Part shown: one piece after another, positions 17,101 through 24,741 of the stretch | Layout: every line of letters begins with the position of its first letter | How positions within the stretch are numbered: the stretch's first letter is position 1 | DNA from: Gemmataceae bacterium | GTDB lineage: Bacteria > Planctomycetota > Planctomycetia > Gemmatales > Gemmataceae | DNA length: 64,000 bases | Assembly: GCA_009697105.1 (NCBI GenBank) | Contig: SIAQ01000002.1 | Coordinates: forward strand, 1-64,000 | Direction of reading: 5' to 3' | Notes under the pieces: model-generated | The model's database searches: none | Told to the model about the DNA's origin: nothing | What the model saw: the letters and a program-made list of their open reading frames with translations, nothing else | Made by a program: the position numbers and the translations under genes

Positions 17101-17208
17101 GCCTGGCCCCGACCCTTTTTGCGGCAACGCCGGCGGCGGTTGCTGGGCGTACGTGAAAACACCGATGCCGATGAACGCCAACGCCAAAATCGCGATTGCT
17201 CTGCGCAT
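14197..17208 (-). CDS. PVC-type haem-binding CxxCH protein: beta-propeller, HEAT repeats, cytochrome c
   Basis: Encodes 1003 residues with a signal peptide (MRRAIAILALAFIGIGVFTY). Residues about 40-430 form a membrane-bound-dehydrogenase-like propeller (FDPDGRLWVVEMRDYPNG, LLFANGLLLWKDG, EWGNRFVCDNRHHLRHV, GPEGALYIADMYR). Residues about 440-860 are helical HEAT-like repeats. The C-terminal cytochrome c domain has HCATCHR (Cys874, Cys877, His878) and a likely Met ligand in ISLMPEGLEK. Such proteins are typical of planctomycetes and probably take part in periplasmic oxidation of sugars or polysaccharides; the substrate is not known. Residues 201-212 (PPSPQATKEPAG) are encoded by a family C palindrome. 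Confidence 0.9.
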   Translation of the reverse strand: MRRAIAILALAFIGIGVFTYAQQPPPALPQKGSGPGKALSPQDAQKLFKLDDGLRIELVACEPQIESPVAMQFDPDGRLWVVEMRDYPNGPGKGEKPAGRIRILEDKDGDGFFETSTIWADNLLFANGLLLWKDGAIVTMAPKITHLRDTKGGGKADTENVLYTGFAEQNPQLRVSHPNLGLDGWIYCANGLRGGKVIHPPSPQATKEPAGSPVDLSGMDFRFDPVNPHKYEAITGPGQFGNTFDEWGNRFVCDNRHHLRHVVMENRYIKRNPYLAAPSLLEDVSVLDDGPLSSGGKVYPLSKNWTTSSLHEGRFTAACGVFIYHGEALGKLYRGAAFTCEPTGNLVHMEILTPKGATFSAKPHKQGVEFLATTDDWFRPVFLTHGPEGALYIADMYRAVIEHPDFMPPELKNRPDLSLGKDKGRIWRIVPKDHKTKTPRPGLAKASIAELVKTLEHEEPWYRQTAQRLLLERNDKAMVEPLTKLLETTKSPHAKILAAWMLDRLGRLSDEQLEKMMEHKNPRVGEHALRLLEPRFEKPGKRVLDAVAIGGTISGRDDRFCFQLALSIGGNEKSAVPVLAWIAHKRELDRWMRIALQSALPPYANPVFLSWVELSALDQLGAQGNDALMVQEMATLIASFEKYGNIGFTFDLINDRNHPTLRWSGLQGLATGLQRRGVRFENLAEDLPPAGKKLYLKTVTDVFSDAAKVSRDSNAKQSIRLLTVNVLSFAPWNTAKDSLRPIIEKEPSQELRIAALRALAQQQDKEVPALLIKLWAAATPGLRREILEAMLRQPARINVLLDEIEANRLKASELDTLRTRQLANHKDPAIRERAKKLLASNIPADQKKTLAEYQASLTIKGDAKNGREIFKKHCATCHRVAGVGVDVGPDIADTRTKTESAMLFDIIAPNAAIDTNYVNYVVATKDGRVLTGLLTNESASSITLKRAENQVDVVLRKDIDEIASTGISLMPEGLEKTINVREMADLLRFLKDWRYLDGSVPLR
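16576..16608. repeat. Family C palindrome inside the haem protein gene
   Basis: CCCCGCAGGCTCCTTCGTCG followed by CCTGCGGGCTTGG: the arms CCCGCAGGC and GCCTGCGGG pair. The copy is in frame and stop-free, and encodes part of the loop between GGKVIH and VDLSGMDFRFDP. Confidence 0.75.
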
Positions 17209-17242
17209 GAAAGCCTCCTGAATCGTTGTCGTATTTTGTATT

Positions 17243-17296
17243 CCGCTTGCGGCTTAGTGCTCGGATAATTCCACTTGAGCGCTAAGCCGCAAGCGG
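17243..17296. repeat. Family A palindrome
   Basis: CCGCTTGCGGCTTAGTGCTC pairs with AGCGCTAAGCCGCAAGCGG (one mismatch). It lies between the haem protein start and the SDR stop, both on the minus strand. Confidence 0.85.
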
Positions 17297-17303
17297 AGGA
17301 AGG

Positions 17304-18059
17304 TCAACTATCCGGTGCATAGATCGAACGCCCGCCATCGACCGGAATGCATACGCCCGTCACGAAGTCGTTGTCGATGAGAAACATCACCGCCTGGGCG
17401 ATGTTCTCCGGTCGGCCTTCGCGTTTCACGAGCGTGGCGTCGATCGCCTGACGTTTTTCAGCCTCGGGCAGGTCGGGCGGGAGCATGACGGGGCCGGGCA
17501 GAATGCAGTTGACGCGCACGGCCGGGTTGCGCGTGCCAAGCTCAACGGCCATGACGCGCGTGAGTGTCGGGATGGCGCCTTTGGACGCGAAATAGGCGGC
17601 GTAATTGAGGTAAGGCCGATGCGTCGCCCAATCGCCGACGGTGATGATGCTGCCGCCTTCGGGTTGCTTGACCATCGCCAGGCCGGCGTGCTGCGTGCAG
17701 AGGAAGGTGCCGAGTGTGTTAATGTCGAAGAATTGGCGCACATCTGCAGCAGTGACATCTTCGAGTGGCTTGCTGCTCCATGTGGCGGCACAGTTGACGA
17801 GGACATCAAGCCGGCCAAAGCGATCGAGCGTCGCCCGGATCAATTCGCGCACGGCCGCTTCATCCCCGAGATCGGCAGGCAGTGCGATCGCCTCCACGCC
17901 TTGGCGTTGATAGCGTTCGACAGCTGCGGCCGCCTCGTCACCAGACGTACGATAGTGGATCGCCAGAGCATAGCCGCGCTCCGCCAGCGCGTCGGCAACA
18001 TGCGCGCCGACGCGGCGTTTGCCGCTACCTGTCACAAGTGCGATCTGTCGATTCGGCAT
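17304..18059 (-). CDS. Short-chain dehydrogenase/reductase
   Basis: Encodes 251 residues from the ATG at 18059 (MPNRQIALVTGSGKRRVGAH). The Rossmann nucleotide motif is TGSGKRRVG, as in pteridine reductase-like SDRs; DVLVNCAATWS is the NNAG-equivalent region (here NCAA), and YAAYFASKGAIPTL supplies the YxxxK catalytic pair. NCILPGPV and VTGVCIPVDGGRSI are the standard late SDR segments. It reduces a carbonyl with NAD(P)H; the substrate cannot be read. The variants RRVG and NCAA suggest a folate/pteridine-reductase-like subgroup. Confidence 0.85.
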   Translation of the reverse strand: MPNRQIALVTGSGKRRVGAHVADALAERGYALAIHYRTSGDEAAAAVERYQRQGVEAIALPADLGDEAAVRELIRATLDRFGRLDVLVNCAATWSSKPLEDVTAADVRQFFDINTLGTFLCTQHAGLAMVKQPEGGSIITVGDWATHRPYLNYAAYFASKGAIPTLTRVMAVELGTRNPAVRVNCILPGPVMLPPDLPEAEKRQAIDATLVKREGRPENIAQAVMFLIDNDFVTGVCIPVDGGRSIYAPDS

Positions 18060-18316
18060 GTCAGTTAGTGGTTCGTTGTAAATTCTTATCTGGCCGTTAA
18101 ACACTATTGTATCGCGCAGCGTTCGGCGATTTCATGGTTGTCGGTGGCGTCAATAATAAGTCGTCGGGACAAGTTTTCCACTCGTGTTGGTGCTCCGGGC
18201 GGGCTGCCAAGCCTGTCCCCAGGAAAACTGCGCTGTAGTATGAGACCATTGGCTTCCGGTGTTCTACGATCTCTATCGTGCGTCGCGCTTACTGGGTTAC
18301 ACATTCGAGGATTCAC

Positions 18317-19189
18317 ATGCCGCTTTGGCAAGCCGTTTTGCTTGGCGTGATCCAGGGGCTGACGGAGTTCCTGCCAATCAGCAGTACCGCACATCTGCTG
18401 GTTGTTCAGGAGTTGCTGGGCCGATCACGCCAGGAACTCAAGGACGATCCATTCACCGTCGTCATTCAGCTCGGTACACTGGTCGCGGTATACTGGTATT
18501 TTCGTGGCGACGTCGCTCGCCTAGTGCGCGGGTTTATTCGCGACATCGCCGAGCGCCGGCTGTTTACGAGCGCGACGCCGGAAGGCAGGACGGCCAAGCA
18601 GATACTCGTCGGCACGTTGCCGGTGGTTGTCGTGGGGCTATTTTTTCACCGCTGGTTGAAGGAAACGTTCTACGATCCGCAGTCGATCGCTTGGGCCGCC
18701 ATTACCTTTTCATTGATGATGGCGATTTCCGAATGGCGGTCGGCCCGGCGGCAGACCTGGCGCGGCGACGACGATCTTACCTACTTCGACGCCTTCGTCA
18801 TTGGCTGCTTTCAGGCGCTCGCCTTCATGCCTGGCGGGTCGCGTTCCGGCACAACCATAACCGCCGGGCTGTTTGTCGGCCTGTCCAGGCCGACGGCGGC
18901 GCGGTTCTCGTTCCTCTTGTCGCTGCCCAGCGTCCTCGCCGCCGGCATGAAGGAACTCTACGATTGGCTTAAAGTCGCCCGTGCCGAGCCGGCCATGCAA
19001 GAACGCATGACCGATCAAGCGATCGCTATGCTCGTCGGCGGCGTGGTATCAGCCATCGTCGGCTACCTCGCGATCGCCTGGCTACTGCGTTACCTGAGCG
19101 AGAATTCGATGCTGGTTTTCATCCTCTATCGCATCGCGCTGGGCGCCGCCATCTTCGCGATGATTGCTGTAGGCTGGCTGCGGGCGTGA
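18317..19189 (+). CDS. uppP: Undecaprenyl-diphosphatase
   Basis: Encodes 290 residues starting MPLWQAVLLGVIQGLTEFLP at the ATG at 18317. The two signature motifs of the BacA/UppP family are present: EFLPISSTAHL (Glu17 region) and MPGGSRSGTTITAGL. About eight membrane helices cover the whole protein. It recycles undecaprenyl diphosphate to the monophosphate lipid carrier at the inner membrane, and confers bacitracin resistance when overexpressed. The gene is transcribed divergently from the SDR gene. Confidence 0.95.
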   Translation: MPLWQAVLLGVIQGLTEFLPISSTAHLLVVQELLGRSRQELKDDPFTVVIQLGTLVAVYWYFRGDVARLVRGFIRDIAERRLFTSATPEGRTAKQILVGTLPVVVVGLFFHRWLKETFYDPQSIAWAAITFSLMMAISEWRSARRQTWRGDDDLTYFDAFVIGCFQALAFMPGGSRSGTTITAGLFVGLSRPTAARFSFLLSLPSVLAAGMKELYDWLKVARAEPAMQERMTDQAIAMLVGGVVSAIVGYLAIAWLLRYLSENSMLVFILYRIALGAAIFAMIAVGWLRA

Positions 19190-19271
19190 TGGGCGTGAGC
19201 TCAAAAGGCGGAGGATGCCTGGGAAGCGGCGTGCGACGTGACGGCACGATCGCCGCCGCTTCGTGACGCGG

Positions 19272-19531
19272 TCAATCGCCGTAATGGTGGCGGCATGCGA
19301 TGACAATCACGTCGTCGGCCTTGACCGTGTAAACCAAACGATGTTCGTCGTTGATGCGTCGTGACCAATATCCCGACAGATCGCCCTTGAGCGCTTCCGG
19401 CTTGCCGATCCCCCGAACGGGGCGCGCAGAATATCCTGAATCAGCTGGTTGATTCGCTTGACCAGCTTGCGGTCATGCTGCACAAACCATTGGTAATCGT
19501 CCCAGCCCGATGGGGTGAAGGTCAGATTCAT
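19272..19531 (-). pseudogene. yoeB: YoeB/RelE-type toxin, frameshifted
   Basis: The ATG at 19531 overlaps the antitoxin stop by 4 bp (ATGA). The protein starts [20 protein letters not shown] and continues [15 protein letters not shown], standard YoeB. After APFGG the frame is lost at a run of five C (19410-19414). Restoring one base gives [20 protein letters not shown] and [10 protein letters not shown], ending ACRHHYGD at 19272, which holds the catalytic Glu/Arg/His region. As read, the toxin ends in a nonsense tail of about 28 residues. This is a genuine inactivating deletion or a homopolymer sequencing error. Confidence 0.8.
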
Positions 19532-19782
19532 TCGGGACTCAACTCTCGGTTTTCCGCCTTGCCTGCGTCCGCCTCGGCAATCGAACGCCGAAGATGCGCC
19601 GCATTGGCTGGGCTGGACAAGAGATACAACGTCTCTTTCCACGTGTTGAATTCGTCCAGAGGCATGACCACGACCTGCCCGCCCTGGTCCGTGACGACGA
19701 TGCACGCCTCCGCATCTGCTAGAACCTGTTCGACGAGCCGCGGCAGGTTCCGCTTGGCCTCTTTCAACGTGATGGCTTGCAT
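19528..19782 (-). CDS. yefM: YefM/Phd-type antitoxin
   Basis: Encodes 84 residues: MQAITLKEAKRNLPRLVEQV, CIVVTDQGGQVVVMPLDEFN and WKETLYLLSSPANAAHLRRS. This is the full DNA-binding N-terminus and toxin-neutralising C-terminus of YefM. It would bind its own promoter with YoeB. Its stop codon overlaps the toxin start by 4 bp. The partner toxin is broken, so the antitoxin may be an orphan. Confidence 0.88.
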   Translation of the reverse strand: MQAITLKEAKRNLPRLVEQVLADAEACIVVTDQGGQVVVMPLDEFNTWKETLYLLSSPANAAHLRRSIAEADAGKAENRELSPE

Positions 19783-19876
19783 GGCAGACTCCGTGATACT
19801 TGCGGCGAACAGGGCGGGTGCACTATACCAGATTCATGTCTCGGCAGCGACGTACCAGGAGAGGGCGCAACTCGAA

Positions 19877-20383
19877 TCACGCCTTCGGTCCGAGCCGCTT
19901 GAGCGCCGCCACGGCGTCGTTGTCGCCTTGCTCGGCGGCCTTGCGATACCATGCCACCGCTTCCGCATCGTCCTTCGCCACGCCCTGACCAGTGGCGTAC
20001 GCCACACCCAAGTTGGACTGCGCGATTGCAGTTCCTTGCGCGGCGGCCTTGCGATACCATGCCACCGCTTCAGTAAAGTTTTGATTGATGCCGATGCCCC
20101 AGACGAGACATGCACCGTACAGATTCTGTGCGGCACTCAAGCCGTTTTGCGCCGCCTCTTTCCATCGCGTAATGCGTTGAGATGCCCGCTTGTGGACGAA
20201 TTCTTCGGGACTGTTTTTGATCCTAAATCCGAGTAGATATTCGCGTTCGTCCTCGCGGATATCGGCATTCGGATCGATCTTGGCGGGCGGCGGCGGAGCA
20301 ACAACGGGCGGTGGTGTTTGCACCCGTCCCTTGGGCGTAAGCTTGGCGAGCGCTTCGAACACGCATTGAAAGAAGAGCCACAT
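19877..20383 (-). CDS. Sel1-repeat (TPR-like) protein
   Basis: Encodes 168 residues. The N-terminus MWLFFQCVFEALAKLTPKGR leads to a Pro-rich linker (TPPPVVAPPPPAKIDPN). Three SEL1 repeats follow: NGLSAAQNLYGACLVWGIGI, FTEAVAWYRKAAAQGTAIAQ, NLGVAYATGQGVAKDDAEAV, and a final AWYRKAAEQGDNDAVAAL. SEL1 repeats mediate protein-protein contacts. No enzymatic domain is present. It lies between the YefM/YoeB module and glnS on the same strand. Confidence 0.8.
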   Translation of the reverse strand: MWLFFQCVFEALAKLTPKGRVQTPPPVVAPPPPAKIDPNADIREDEREYLLGFRIKNSPEEFVHKRASQRITRWKEAAQNGLSAAQNLYGACLVWGIGINQNFTEAVAWYRKAAAQGTAIAQSNLGVAYATGQGVAKDDAEAVAWYRKAAEQGDNDAVAALKRLGPKA

Positions 20384-20545
20384 GGGAGAACTCCGTAGAT
20401 CGCGAATGACGCAATGTTATTCGCCGGCCGCGATGGGCCATTGTAACGCATGTGGCTGGAAAGGGAAACAAAATCGGAGCGAGGTCATTGCCGTTTGCCG
20501 TGCTGGATCGCGGGGGTTCGCTGCGTTCACCTACGAGCTTGGGTT

Positions 20546-22264
20546 TCACTTCCCCTTCCGCTCCATCTTAGCCCACGTGTCCGCGAGTGTCACGGCGCGG
20601 TTGAAGACGAGTTTTCCTGCTGCCGAGTCCTTGTCCACGCTGAAGTAACCGAGCCGCTCGAACTGGACCTTTACGGTCTCCCTCACCCCCTGCCCCTCTC
20701 CCGGGGGGAGAAGGATATTGGAGAGGCTCGGCTCCAGCATGGCCGTCAGCACTTCCAGCGAGTTCGGGTTCAGGTTCGCGGTGAAGTCCTGGCCTTCGGG
20801 CACTTCATCCGGGAACGCGACCTTGCACAGGTGATCGTACAGCCGAACCTCGGCGGGGAGCGCGTGCTCGGCACTGACCCAGTGGATTGTGCCTTTCACC
20901 TTGCGGCCATCGGGTGAGTTGCCGCCTTTGGTCGCGGGGTCATAGGTGCAGCGCAGCTCGGCGATGTTGCCCGCGGCATCTTTGACGACTTCGTTGCATT
21001 TGACGAAATACGCCCAGCGCAGCCGAACCTCTTTGCCCGGCGCGAGGCGGAAGAAGCCCTTCGGGGCGTCCTCGCGAAAGTCGTCGCGCTCGATGTACAA
21101 TACGCGCGCGAACGGAACCTTGCGCGTGCCGGCGGCGGGATCCTCGGGATTGTTGACCGCGTCGAGTTCCTCAACTTGGCCCTCGGGATAGTTGTCGATC
21201 ACCACCTTGATCGGCCTCAACACCGCCATGCGGCGCTCGGCTTTCTTGTTCAGGTCGGCGCGCAGGGCGTCCTCCAGCCAGGCCATCTCGATCGTGCCTT
21301 CGTATTTCGATACGCCAATCCGCTCGCAAAACGCCCGGATCGCTTCCGGCGTGTAGCCTCGGCGGCGCAGGCCGGAGATCGTTGGCATGCGCGGGTCGTC
21401 CCAGCCGGATAGGTGTTTTTCCTTAACAAGCGTCAGCAGCTTGCGCTTGCTCATGACGGTGTAGGTAAGGTTGAGCCGGGAGAATTCGATCTGTTGCGGC
21501 GAATAGATGCCGAGCTCTCTGATGAACCATTCGTACAGAGGCCGATGGTGCTCGAACTCGAGCGTGCAGATCGAGTGCGTGATTTGCTCGATGGAATCGC
21601 ATTGGCCATGGGCCCAGTCGTACATCGGGTAGATGCACCATTTGTCTCCCGTGCGATGATGGTGGGCACGCAGGATGCGATACAGGATCGGATCGCGCAG
21701 GTTGATGTTGGCGTGGCCCATGTCGATCTTGGCTCGCAGCGTGCGTGAGCCGTCGGCGAATTCGCCGGCCTTCATGCCCTCGAATAGTTTGAGGTTCTCT
21801 TCAACGGAGCGATCGCGAAACGGACTGTTCTCGCCGGCGCGGTTTGGTGTGCCCCGGGTCTCGCGAACCTGATCAGGCGTCTGATCGCAGACAAACGCCT
21901 TGCCATTTTTGACGAGCACGATGGCCCATTGATAGATCTGCTCGAAGTAGTCAGATGCGTAGTATAGGCCATCCCACTGAAAGCCGACCCAGCGAACATC
22001 GTCCATGATCGAATCGACGTATTCTTGCTCTTCCTTCGACGGGTTGGTGTCGTCGAAGCGCAGGTTGCACGTGCCGCCGTACTTCTTGGCGATGCCGAAG
22101 TTCAGGCAGATCGACTTCGCATGCCCAATGTGCAAGTAGCCGTTCGGCTCCGGCGGAAACCGCGTAGCAACACGCCCCGCGAATTTGCCGTTGGCGTTGT
22201 GCTCGTCGATGAGCTGGAGGATGAAGTTGGAAGCGGGGGTGGGTGTGGGTTCATTCGCGGACAT
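20546..22264 (-). CDS. glnS: Glutaminyl-tRNA synthetase
   Basis: Encodes 572 residues. The start at 22264 gives [20 protein letters not shown]. Class I signatures are [16 protein letters not shown] (HIGH at 45-48) and VMSKRKLL (the KMSKS equivalent), with the class Ic segments [18 protein letters not shown] and [19 protein letters not shown]. The C-terminal anticodon-binding beta-barrels are complete. The enzyme charges tRNA-Gln directly. Between EPSL and QFERLGYF the protein is about ten residues longer than the Escherichia coli enzyme because of an in-frame repeat at 20679-20713 (residues 518-529). Confidence 0.96.
   Translation of the reverse strand: MSANEPTPTPASNFILQLIDEHNANGKFAGRVATRFPPEPNGYLHIGHAKSICLNFGIAKKYGGTCNLRFDDTNPSKEEQEYVDSIMDDVRWVGFQWDGLYYASDYFEQIYQWAIVLVKNGKAFVCDQTPDQVRETRGTPNRAGENSPFRDRSVEENLKLFEGMKAGEFADGSRTLRAKIDMGHANINLRDPILYRILRAHHHRTGDKWCIYPMYDWAHGQCDSIEQITHSICTLEFEHHRPLYEWFIRELGIYSPQQIEFSRLNLTYTVMSKRKLLTLVKEKHLSGWDDPRMPTISGLRRRGYTPEAIRAFCERIGVSKYEGTIEMAWLEDALRADLNKKAERRMAVLRPIKVVIDNYPEGQVEELDAVNNPEDPAAGTRKVPFARVLYIERDDFREDAPKGFFRLAPGKEVRLRWAYFVKCNEVVKDAAGNIAELRCTYDPATKGGNSPDGRKVKGTIHWVSAEHALPAEVRLYDHLCKVAFPDEVPEGQDFTANLNPNSLEVLTAMLEPSLSNILLPPGEGQGVRETVKVQFERLGYFSVDKDSAAGKLVFNRAVTLADTWAKMERKGK
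20679..20713. repeat. Family D repeat inside glnS
   Basis: CCCTCACCCCCTGCCCCTCT followed by CCCGGGGGGAGAAGG is a widely dispersed bacterial repeat type. Here it is stop-free on the minus strand and encodes [13 protein letters not shown]. Confidence 0.65.
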
Positions 22265-22405
22265 TACAGTGACTCCATGCCAGGGAAACAAGCTGCGGAC
22301 GGAAGCCGTGAGGCATCGGCAGTTCGTCCGTTGGGATTATGTTAGTGGAGAGCGGGGGTTCGTGAAAAGTTCACTCACCAAAGGTGCAACAGTTTTGGCG
22401 GATGT

Positions 22406-22618
22406 CTACACAAGAAAAACTTCTGTTCGTTCGATGAGAATCTCATCTTGCGGGATGAGAGGGGCTTTACGCAGCATTACTTTCAGGAATTCAAAAATCC
22501 GGTCACTCGCCTCTACGGGATTGGCGTAAATTGTGATGAACGTGTGATAGTCTCGAACCGGCGCGTTCTGTGAGCAACTTGGACACGCGGGCGAAAAGTC
22601 TGGTTTCTTGAGAGTCAA
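22406..22618 (-). CDS. Possible small hypothetical protein
   Basis: A 70-codon frame translates MTLKKPDFSPACPSCSQNAP followed by VRDYHTFITIYANPVEASDR, with one CPSC pair and a helical end. The codon pattern is plausible, but no Shine-Dalgarno or homologue is recognised and the frame lies in a 750-bp region otherwise made of repeats. Treat as doubtful. Confidence 0.25.
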   Translation of the reverse strand: MTLKKPDFSPACPSCSQNAPVRDYHTFITIYANPVEASDRIFEFLKVMLRKAPLIPQDEILIERTEVFLV

Positions 22619-22625
22619 ATTTCCG

Positions 22626-22684
22626 TCAGAGGCTGAAGCGTAAGCGAGGCATTCAGGTGGCCTCGCTTATCCTTCAGCCTCGGA
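22626..22684. repeat. Family F palindrome
   Basis: GAGGCTGAAGCGTAAGCGAGGC is mirrored by GGCCTCGCTTATCCTTCAGCCTC with a short centre. Confidence 0.8.
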
Positions 22685-22692
22685 AATCCAGT

Positions 22693-22834
22693 TTTGTCGG
22701 TGGCGTCAACTTTGACACGCCCGACAAAAGTACGAGCCGGAAGCGTAAGCGACGGATTTCTCCAGCCCGTCGCTTACGCTTCCGGCTCGTAAAGCGACTT
22801 TTGTCGGTTGTTTCAACTTTGACAGGAGTCGTAC
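22693..22834. repeat. Family F compound palindrome
   Basis: The inner arms TACGAGCCGGAAGCGTAAGC plus GACGG (22731-22755) and the exact reverse complement (22767-22791) are flanked by two direct copies of TTTTGTCGGT and CAACTTTGACA. The outer direct copies suggest that one palindrome inserted into, or duplicated, a longer repeat. No gene is visible from 22684 to 23011. Confidence 0.75.
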
Positions 22835-23011
22835 CATCAAACAACCCCAGTAGCATGGCGAGGAAAGTACAACCCTATGGCGAACGACGGGCCATGATCG
22901 TTGCTTGCAGGAATGCGTGGAGGCAGTAGTTTATCCTGGTCGTTGATTTCCGCAAATCGCAAATCTCACCCCAAGAGCAGCTGATGGAAAAAACTTTGGA
23001 GTACGATCGAT

Positions 23012-23950
23012 ATGGCGGATGACAAATGGATTGCGGAGTTGCGAGCCGAGATGCCGTTGGTGGAGGCGGCCCGGATCGCGCTGAAACGTCGGTTGCCGAT
23101 CGTTCGCGAACGACTGCCGGCGGCGGTGTTCCAGTCGGCGGAGGATGTCGAGCATGTCCATCAGTTGCGCGTGAGCACTCGGCGGGCGGCGGCGGCGCTG
23201 CGAATCTTTACCGACTGCCTTCCCGCTCGGCTGCATAAACGAACGCGCCAGTCGCTGCGCCGCATTCGCCGATCCGCCGGCGAGGCACGCGATTGGGATG
23301 TGTTTCTCGAAATGATTGAAGGGCGAATGTCGCGCGCTGCCAACACGCATCGCCCGGGGCTTATCTTCCTCGCCGGCGTCGCCCAGAGCCGACGACTCGC
23401 TGCCCAGGAGCATCTCGTCGCCGCTCACGCCGACGAAGCCGGCCCGTTCGCAGGCTGGATCGACGAGGTTCTGCAAACGCTCATCCAGGCAAAGCTCGGC
23501 GACAGCACGCTGCGCTCGCTCGCCCAGTCCATGCTGCCGACGCTATTGCGTGAACTGCACGCCGCGACCCAGGACGACCTGCGCGAATACGAATCGCTGC
23601 ATCAGATTCGCATCATGGGCAAGCAACTTCGCTATGCCATGGAGCTGCTGGCGAATTGCTTCCCGCCGGAGTTTCGCGAGGTTCACTATGCAGCCGTCGT
23701 CGAGATGCAAGAAATCCTGGGCCTGGCCAATGACAGCTGGACCGCCTGGAAATGGCTGGACGATCTTCGCCGGCAGATGGCTGGGCGCGAACGGCGCTAC
23801 TGGAAATCGTGCACGACGGGCATCGACGCGCTTTCACGCTTTCACGAGCAGCGCTTACTAACACAACGCCGCAAGTTCGAGACCTGGTGGCGCGCCTGGC
23901 AGAAGACCGGCGCCGAGGAAGCCTTCGCCGAAATGCTGCGGACGGCGTGA
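23012..23950 (+). CDS. CHAD-domain protein
   Basis: Encodes 312 residues that are nearly all alpha-helical. The CHAD hallmarks are the conserved His and basic residues in HVHQLRVSTRRAAAALRIF, TRQSLRRIRRSAGEARDWDV and LHQIRIMGKQLRYAMELLAN. CHAD proteins bind inorganic polyphosphate through these basic patches and are often linked to CYTH triphosphatases; none is seen here. Inferred to bind polyphosphate or associate with polyP granules. It converges with the broken MazF-type toxin gene, ending 2 bp before it. Confidence 0.88.
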   Translation: MADDKWIAELRAEMPLVEAARIALKRRLPIVRERLPAAVFQSAEDVEHVHQLRVSTRRAAAALRIFTDCLPARLHKRTRQSLRRIRRSAGEARDWDVFLEMIEGRMSRAANTHRPGLIFLAGVAQSRRLAAQEHLVAAHADEAGPFAGWIDEVLQTLIQAKLGDSTLRSLAQSMLPTLLRELHAATQDDLREYESLHQIRIMGKQLRYAMELLANCFPPEFREVHYAAVVEMQEILGLANDSWTAWKWLDDLRRQMAGRERRYWKSCTTGIDALSRFHEQRLLTQRRKFETWWRAWQKTGAEEAFAEMLRTA

Positions 23951-23952
23951 AT

Positions 23953-24288
23953 TCACGCCACGGCAATCGCGAGCCGCAACCGCGCCTGGACTTCGAGCCA
24001 ATCGCGATCGCTGAGCTAGCCGATGGTCGAGAGGATGTCGCTGGCATCGGAGCATTCAAAGTAAGCACGAAAGGCAGACGGATAGCGCAGGCCCGCAGGT
24101 GCCCAATCCTGTAAGATGTAGTCGGTCGGCGTATTCGCTACGGGTAGATTCGTCGTCAACACAGCAACGATAATATCCGGCCGCGTTGCGTGATAGAGAT
24201 CCGTAGATACGACCAAAGCAGGTCGCCGCTTCGGCGTGTGCGCGCCTTCAAAATAGACGGTGACGACCATACCCGGCGAGAGATTCAT
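23953..24288 (-). pseudogene. PemK/MazF-type toxin truncated by an in-frame TAG
   Basis: The ATG at 24288 (Shine-Dalgarno AAGG upstream) starts MNLSPGMVVTVYFEGAHTPK, followed by RRPALVVSTDLYHATRPDII, the MazF/PemK SH3-like core. The frame stops at TAG (24016-24018) after FECSDASDILSTIG. Reading through it continues LSDRDWLEVQARLRLAIAVA to a TGA at 23953, exactly the expected MazF C-terminus. The toxin therefore lost its last 20 residues by a nonsense mutation, or the codon is a sequencing error. Confidence 0.8.
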
Positions 24289-24307
24289 TTTCGTACCTTG
24301 CACTCAG

Positions 24308-24571
24308 CTATTTTTCAGGAGTCGTCACAGTGCCGTTCGCTGCCGTCGTTGCAGGTTCATCCCATGGGGCACGATCGTGTAGTTTCTTTTGGCAGTGCAA
24401 TTTGAAGTCCCGCAAGTCTTCCTCGGTCCATTCGTCGCTGACATCGACCGTGGCAAGCGGATTGGCACGCGCGTTCAGGAAATCGACGAAATCCTTCACT
24501 GCCGGCAGCTTGTCCTTGGGCAGCGAATGCAGTGCTTCCGTGATTTCGTCGATCGGATTGCGTACGACCAT
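24308..24571 (-). CDS. Antitoxin of the PemK/MazF-type pair
   Basis: Encodes 87 residues from MVVRNPIDEITEALHSLPKD; an upstream frame extends to 24625 but lacks a good start. The helical N-terminus (KLPAVKDFVDFLNARANP) and the acidic Trp-containing tail (VSDEWTEEDLRDFKLHCQKK) fit antitoxins of MazF toxins. No DNA-binding domain is obvious. The stop is 19 bp before the toxin start. Its partner is truncated. Confidence 0.65.
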   Translation of the reverse strand: MVVRNPIDEITEALHSLPKDKLPAVKDFVDFLNARANPLATVDVSDEWTEEDLRDFKLHCQKKLHDRAPWDEPATTAANGTVTTPEK

Positions 24572-24634
24572 GGGAACCTCGGTCGGATTGTGAGTTTCGA
24601 TCTCAACACTATCATCATACCGCATCGGGATTTG

Positions 24635-24733
24635 GTTTCTTCCGCTTGCGGCTTAGCGCTCAATAGAATCCATTCGAGCGTTTATCGCGCACCGTAGAAT
24701 CCATTTGAGCGCTAAGCCGCAAGCGGAAGAAAC
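24635..24733. repeat. Family A palindrome with 28-bp perfect arms
   Basis: GTTTCTTCCGCTTGCGGCTT plus AGCGCTCA (24635-24662) and its exact complement (24706-24733) surround 43 nt that carry a further partial copy (GAATCCATTCGAGCG / GAATCCATTTGAGCG). Confidence 0.85.
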
Positions 24734-24741
24734 AAACCACG

